Part shown: positions 59,169 to 64,000 of the stretch, piece after piece
How positions within the stretch are numbered: position 1 is the stretch's first letter
Layout: the number at the start of each line of letters is the position of its first letter
Assembly (NCBI GenBank): GCA_032622095.1
Contig: CP136067.1
Span: 51,065,899-51,129,898, forward strand
Source of the DNA: Siphonodentalium dalli
Taxonomy: Eukaryota > Mollusca > Scaphopoda > Gadilida > Siphonodentaliidae
Direction: 5' to 3'
Length of the DNA stretch: 64,000 nt
The notes under the pieces: generated by a model
Database searches by the model: none
Told to the model about the DNA's origin: nothing
Seen by the model: only the letters and a program-made list of their open reading frames with translations
Program-made: the position numbers and the translations under genes

Positions 59169-59984
59169 GTGACAAGCTGGTATCATTTTGTCGGGCAGAA
59201 CCTGGGGAACAACATATCCAAAATCCGCCTTAAGGGGAAATTTTGTAGAGCATTTTGAAAAAAAAAGGTCCTATTTGTGTTTGTTTATGTATGATTTTCC
59301 GTTTGTTATGAAATATACACATGAATGTCATTTAAATTAAAGTTATACAGATGACAGGAATATGCAACATAAACAAATTATTATTGTTGTCGTGACAGAC
59401 GTATGTTATTTCGTGTACAAATTGATTGTCAAAATTCAAAATGGCGGACAAAATGGGGACCGAAATTGGTAAAATTGGACAATTTTCACTAAATTTCACC
59501 AGATCGTTTCCATTTATAAGAAATTTGGTTTAAATGGCCATTTGTGCCAACATACACAATTTTAAATCAACATGTGTTAACTGTGAGCCATATCACGAGG
59601 ATTGGGAATTTGGGCCCTTCAGGAACACACCAGTGTACTGAATACTCATTATACGTCATATATGAACCACTAGTGCCCATTTTAGCAGAAACGAGGCAAT
59701 CACTTCCAAAAATAGGGACACTATGGCTACTGGAAGTAGTATAATTGGGAATTTTCGTTAAAGTTCACCAGATTGTTTCCGTTTAGACGAAAAAACATGT
59801 AATGGCTAGCACAACAGTAAATGATGTCGGACCCTAATCCGATAATGAGCTATATGTCGAGAATTGTCCCTACAGTGTCCCAAAATGGCGGCGAATATTG
59901 AAATCGAAAGTCAAAAATATATATTTCGTCATTGATTTTTAACTAAATCTTCTCATATCCGACATCGAATATAATTTTATGAGT

Positions 59985-60560
59985 GTCCACAGCAACCAAA
60001 CTAGTATCGAAATGCATCCAATGAGTATCAAAAACAACTTAATGCGTGTCCCAAACCATCTAAGGAGTGTAAAACAACGCAACAGGTGTCTCAACCGCCT
60101 ACTTAATAATATACCAAATTAATCGGTGAGTGTCCCAGTCCATAGAAGGGGCATTCCAAATCAGCCAACGAGTGTCCCATAATATGTAACAAAGTCCACC
60201 CAAATAGTGTCACAAACCATCCAATTAGTGCCCAAACCAGTCAATGTGTGTTCCATACCATCCAACGATTGCCATATGTCACCCATCGAGTGTCCCAATC
60301 CATGTACGTGGTGTCCCAAAACCACACAAATGGGTGTCTCAAATCATCAAGTGTGTACCATAAACCATCCAATGGGTGTCCCAAACCAACATATGAGTGT
60401 CCATAATCATCCAATGAGTGTCCCAAGCCACATGATCATTATCAAAACCACCAGGAGTGTATAAAACGTCCAACTAGTGTCTCAAACCACCCACTGGATA
60501 TCCCAGTCATTTAATAGATGTCCCAAACTAGTGTACAAAACCATCCATCAAATATATCAA
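59985..60560 (+). repeat. 21-bp minisatellite, left arm (GTGTCCCAAACCATCCAATGA)
   Basis: About 25 diverged copies of AGTGTCCCAAACCATCCAAT in one orientation. Best-preserved units are near 60360-60440. Since 21 is seven codons, frames run through it on both strands; they are not genes. Confidence 0.9.
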
Positions 60561-60569
60561 ACTATGTTT

Positions 60570-61335
60570 TGGTAAACTCATTGGACGGTTTGACAAACTC
60601 ACTTGATCGTGTGAAATACTCGATGGCGGGTTTTGTACATTATTGTAGATGTATTGATGACAGTTGGTTGTTGGTTCGTAACACCAGTCCTGTCCAGTTG
60701 GATGGATAGGGAACTTGTTGGATGGTTTCTGGTGCTACTTTTATGTGTTGGGTCACCCGCTGGGTGATCTGTGGTTTGACACACTCAATTGATGCTCATT
60801 GTATGTTTTACTCATCTGATGATTATGGACACTCATTGGATATTTCTGTAACCTACTGGATGGCTTGGGACACACCTATTATGTTGTTTCGAACATAGGT
60901 TGCAACGTATGGAGCACTACTGGTGTGGTTTGGGAACATTCGTTGAATGGATTGGGTCCTTAATCAGGTCGACTGAGACACTCATTTAGTGGTTTGCGAC
61001 ACTCATTTTGTGTGAGTTGGAATACCAGATTCATGGTTTGGGGGACTATATGTGTGGGTAATGACACCAGTTGAGTATCGTTTGGGGAGCTACCTATACC
61101 TCAGTCTACATCAGTCAGGGTGGTTTATGAAACTCGTTTGGTGGATTGGGACACCCCGTCGATGGTTTGGAACAATGTTTGGATTTGCGGCGCCCGTCGT
61201 ATGGATTTGGATACTCACATGTTTTTTTTGTGTGGTTACCAGATGGGTTTTGTAACTCTGTATATGGTTTGGCGGACTCGTTGTGTGGTTTGGGACACTC
61301 ATTTGATGTATTATGAAAATATTGGTGGCTTTGGA
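60570..61335 (-). repeat. 21-bp minisatellite, right arm (inverted)
   Basis: The same unit in reverse complement (ATTGGATGGTTTGGGACACT), for example TGGTTTGGGACACTCATTTG at 61276. Units are more diverged and of more variable length than in the left arm. The switch of orientation occurs near 60550-60575. Confidence 0.9.
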
Positions 61336-62511
61336 AACTCGTATGGTGGCATATATGATTACATATTGGCTATACGTTTATTCGATATCGTACGATTTAG
61401 TAAAATAAATCAACAAAAAAAAACCACTTCAATTGTTCACTTCCGACTGCCATTTTCGCTGTCATTTTGAAAACTGTTTAGACACCGAATTGTCAAATCC
61501 TCGGGATATGACTTACTATAACGGATTAGGATTCGCCATTTTATAGTTTTAGGGTCAAATTATGCACGAAATGACAGGCATAATTATGCTATGGCAAAAG
61601 GAACAATGCGGTTTTTTGTTGCAGGTTTCTGTCATATTATTACATTTAGAGGACACTTTAGTGAATGGTAGTACACTCCAGGAAATTGCCGCCATATTGC
61701 CCCGTACCATTCACGACCACATGTTAGCGCCAAATTAGTTGGAGCAGACATCCTTACGAAAAAATGGATCAGTTTAATATTGAGGCCCCAGTCTGGAGAA
61801 GCATTTTGGCCGACCTGGTTCCCAGACAAAAAATCCAATTTTCACCATTTTCTTACATATTTTCTTCATTTTATCCAAGTTTATTGACTTTTCCTTCATT
61901 AAACGCATGGACATTTTGGATATTATCACATTTGGCAGTCAGGGAACTCGACTGAGCGTTTATGGTTGACAGATTTGTTTATTTTAAAAAAATCTAATTT
62001 TCACCATTTTTGTTTACATATTCCAGTATTTTGACTCAAACATTACGACTTTTCCATTCTGGTTCATGCGGATTTTGGATATGTTATTATATGAGTATAG
62101 TCACAATCAAAAAGACCAAAAGTCATCGCATATCAAATTGTTTTTCAGGGTTGAGCGTTTCCTTCCATCCGTTTGATGGAACTGCTAACTTGACACAAAA
62201 AAGCCATAAATAGGACCCTATTTAAAAGATATGTAGAAAATTTCCAGTCTCAACCAGTTGTCTCAACCAGAAATTTACAATTTTCACCATTTTTGTTTAC
62301 ATATTCCTGTCTTTTGACCCAAAAATTACGATTTTCCCACCTGGGATTCATGGGGATTTTGCTTATGTTATCATATGGATATAGTCATATTCATACACAC
62401 CAAAAGACATTGCATAGTAATTTGTTCACGGTTGGGTTTTTCTTTCCATCAGATTGACTAGGCTAATAAGGATTCTGCCCGACAAAATGACACAAAAAAA
62501 CAGCTTGTCAC

Positions 62512-64000
62512 CAATGTGTTCTAGGTTCATTTCAAAATCGAGTCTCAACGAACAGACTATTAAGCCTACACCGATGTAGCCCTTATTACCCTCGTCAAAA
62601 TCTTAGTTCCTCTGAATCGCCAATTCGAACGTCATCATGGTTCTGTTATCTAGTTATAATACCCTGAACTGCACTCGACGATATATTGAAAATGATCTAA
62701 GTGGCACCACCTACGTAGTAACATTTTTAGATATACTGGTGTCAATGTCAGTGTTATATATTCTTGCAATTTGCAATCCCGGAGACCATAACCAAGTTAG
62801 AAATGAAGATACTGTCATCTTCTGGGTGGTTAATGTTTCCTATTATATTCCCCATCCAATTGGGTCTGATTGGACTCGAACCAGTCAGGGAATGTCACCA
62901 GTCATGTGAATGCAATCGAAATCACTAGATTGCGGAGAAAATTGGATAAATGATGAACAATTGTCTACGTCTAGCCTATTCAATAAGCGGGCACAATATT
63001 ACAATGATAGCTATCAAGTTAATGATACTTGGGGTTTCTATAGAAGGAGCACGTATTGATACTGTCCGTCTGAGTCGTAATGATACTGTCTCCAAAGCCA
63101 CAAATCTTCAAAGTTAGAGTGTAGTAGTAATCACGTCATGTCGACGAGACCAATATATCAATAATATTTACACAGATATACAAACAATTTGACTACCGAA
63201 TGAAGAATAATGAATGCAAATAAACGTCGTGTTTCCTTTACCGTTAATAAATTTGACATGTCGAGACATGCACCCTATTTACCATCACACACAATTTCGG
63301 ACATGCATTAACACATGCATATTATACCCTATTTATCATCACACGCCCTTTCGGATATGGCTTGAACGGGTACCCCATGATCACAGCTTCACATTAATCT
63401 AGTTACGTTACCGAAACAGTGACTATACAGGTATGTCACAGAATAGGTATTTAGTTTAAACATATTTTATTTTAACCAATATAATGCACAAAGTTCACGG
63501 TATGTTGATAAAAGATATTGATGGTTATAATGGGATTTGGCAGTAAGCATAGTGCTCATATTAAGCCATCTCCTACACATATGAAATATTGAATGGTAAC
63601 CGTTTCATACAGACAAAAATAGAATGTACATTTCGATGTATATGAATGTATATAGCTCAATTAAATTACTGTTGTTATTGTTAATGACAATGTGCCTGAC
63701 AGCCACCATTCCAATGGGAGCAGGTTTCGGCAGGGTACTTTGGGATCGATATTACACATAATTTAATTTTGATTTTAAAACGTTTTTAATTTTGTTCCAT
63801 GCATAGCCTAAGATCGTACACATCAGGGTTGTGCATAATATGGCTTGAATCTGCCAATTCGTTCTATATATTTCTGAATGTTAGCGAATATCTCAATGTT
63901 TTTGGATAAGGGAAGTGATTTTGAATAGGTATTTATAACGATGCCTCCCACAATCGACGGTATGCCTGTCACCATACCAAATGGAGATGATGCCGCAGAT
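62512..64000. other. No supported gene
   Basis: A 90-codon frame at 62637-62909 has a hydrophobic stretch (VVTFLDILVSMSVLYILAIC) but no known family. A short direct repeat (CCCTATTTACCATCACAC / CCCTATTTATCATCACAC) lies at 63272 and 63327. Nothing else was identified. Confidence 0.45.

Larger units (their letters stand above)
59169..62511. mobile_element. Foldback-like element, 3.3 kb, arms of 21-bp minisatellite
   Basis: The outer ends pair: GTGACAAGCTGGTATCATTT with TTGTCGGGCAGAA at 59169-59201 against TTCTGCCCGACAAAATGACA with CAGCTTGTCAC at 62472-62511. A second level pairs AAAATGGCGGCGAA and the TTGATTTTTAACTAAATC region (59882-59950) with its counterpart at 61388-61460. Between lie two minisatellite arms in opposite orientation. 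The right part also has three direct repeats starting ATTTTCACCATTTTTG-like at 61838, 61995 and 62276. Long inverted arms made of short tandem repeats are the hallmark of Foldback (FB) elements. No transposase is present. Confidence 0.75.

Noticed and set aside
60207-61302. Several open frames of 60-116 codons on both strands
   Set aside because: The 21-bp minisatellite is a multiple of three, so frames stay open without selection.

Overview
This is eukaryotic, AT-rich nuclear DNA. No host protein-coding gene, rRNA or tRNA can be supported in it. It carries long inverted-repeat (foldback/MITE-type) elements, decayed non-LTR retrotransposons (LINEs), microsatellites, minisatellites and one satellite array. 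The LINE 3' tail (an AAGCGCATTGA-type block followed by a TAA microsatellite) and the LINE C-terminal motifs are common in marine invertebrates. A lophotrochozoan or mollusc-like animal fits, but the sequence alone does not prove the taxon. Nearly all open frames are short, lack the marks of genes, and are explained by repeats or chance.

Layout. 0-6.4 kb: a tandem-structured repeat (family A), an ATC microsatellite, a foldback nested in another inverted-repeat element, a LINE 3' end split by a TTAA-flanked MITE (family B), a truncated family E copy and a decayed 16-bp minisatellite. 6.4-15.3 kb: mostly unannotated single-copy-like DNA, a tandemly duplicated antisense LINE fragment, a segmental direct duplication, small minisatellites and an inverted family B copy. 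16-27 kb: several family C elements, a long inverted-repeat element rich in CGCAATA/GCGCGC, a second family A copy and a 150-bp palindromic element (family D). 27.6-28.2 kb: a GC-rich 122-bp tandem repeat carrying a GCGCATGCGC palindrome in every unit. 28.9-29.4 kb: a third family B copy. 35.5-39.8 kb is the most structured part: a LINE endonuclease region on the minus strand, broken by a palindromic element whose arms contain inverted copies of the LINE itself, then a second 251-bp doubly nested palindrome, then a 12-unit, about 148-bp satellite with a three-unit higher-order pattern. 42.2-45.3 kb: three head-to-tail 1,327-bp units carrying a LINE C-terminal zinc-knuckle ORF. 47-50 kb: full-length family E, the second family D copy and an in-frame 78-bp minisatellite. 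51-55 kb: one small secreted/membrane-like ORF of doubtful status, then a 2.7 kb hAT-like inverted-repeat element with no transposase. 56-57.4 kb: a 290-bp palindromic element and a TTAGT/AACCCAAT-rich element. 59.2-62.5 kb: a 3.3 kb Foldback-like element whose arms are 21-bp minisatellites in opposite orientation.

There is no pathway or operon. The story is one of nested mobile elements. The points most worth following are the repeated TAAAGAGCGT module shared by otherwise different element families, palindromes that have absorbed flanking host sequence, and tandem arrays derived from transposon ends.
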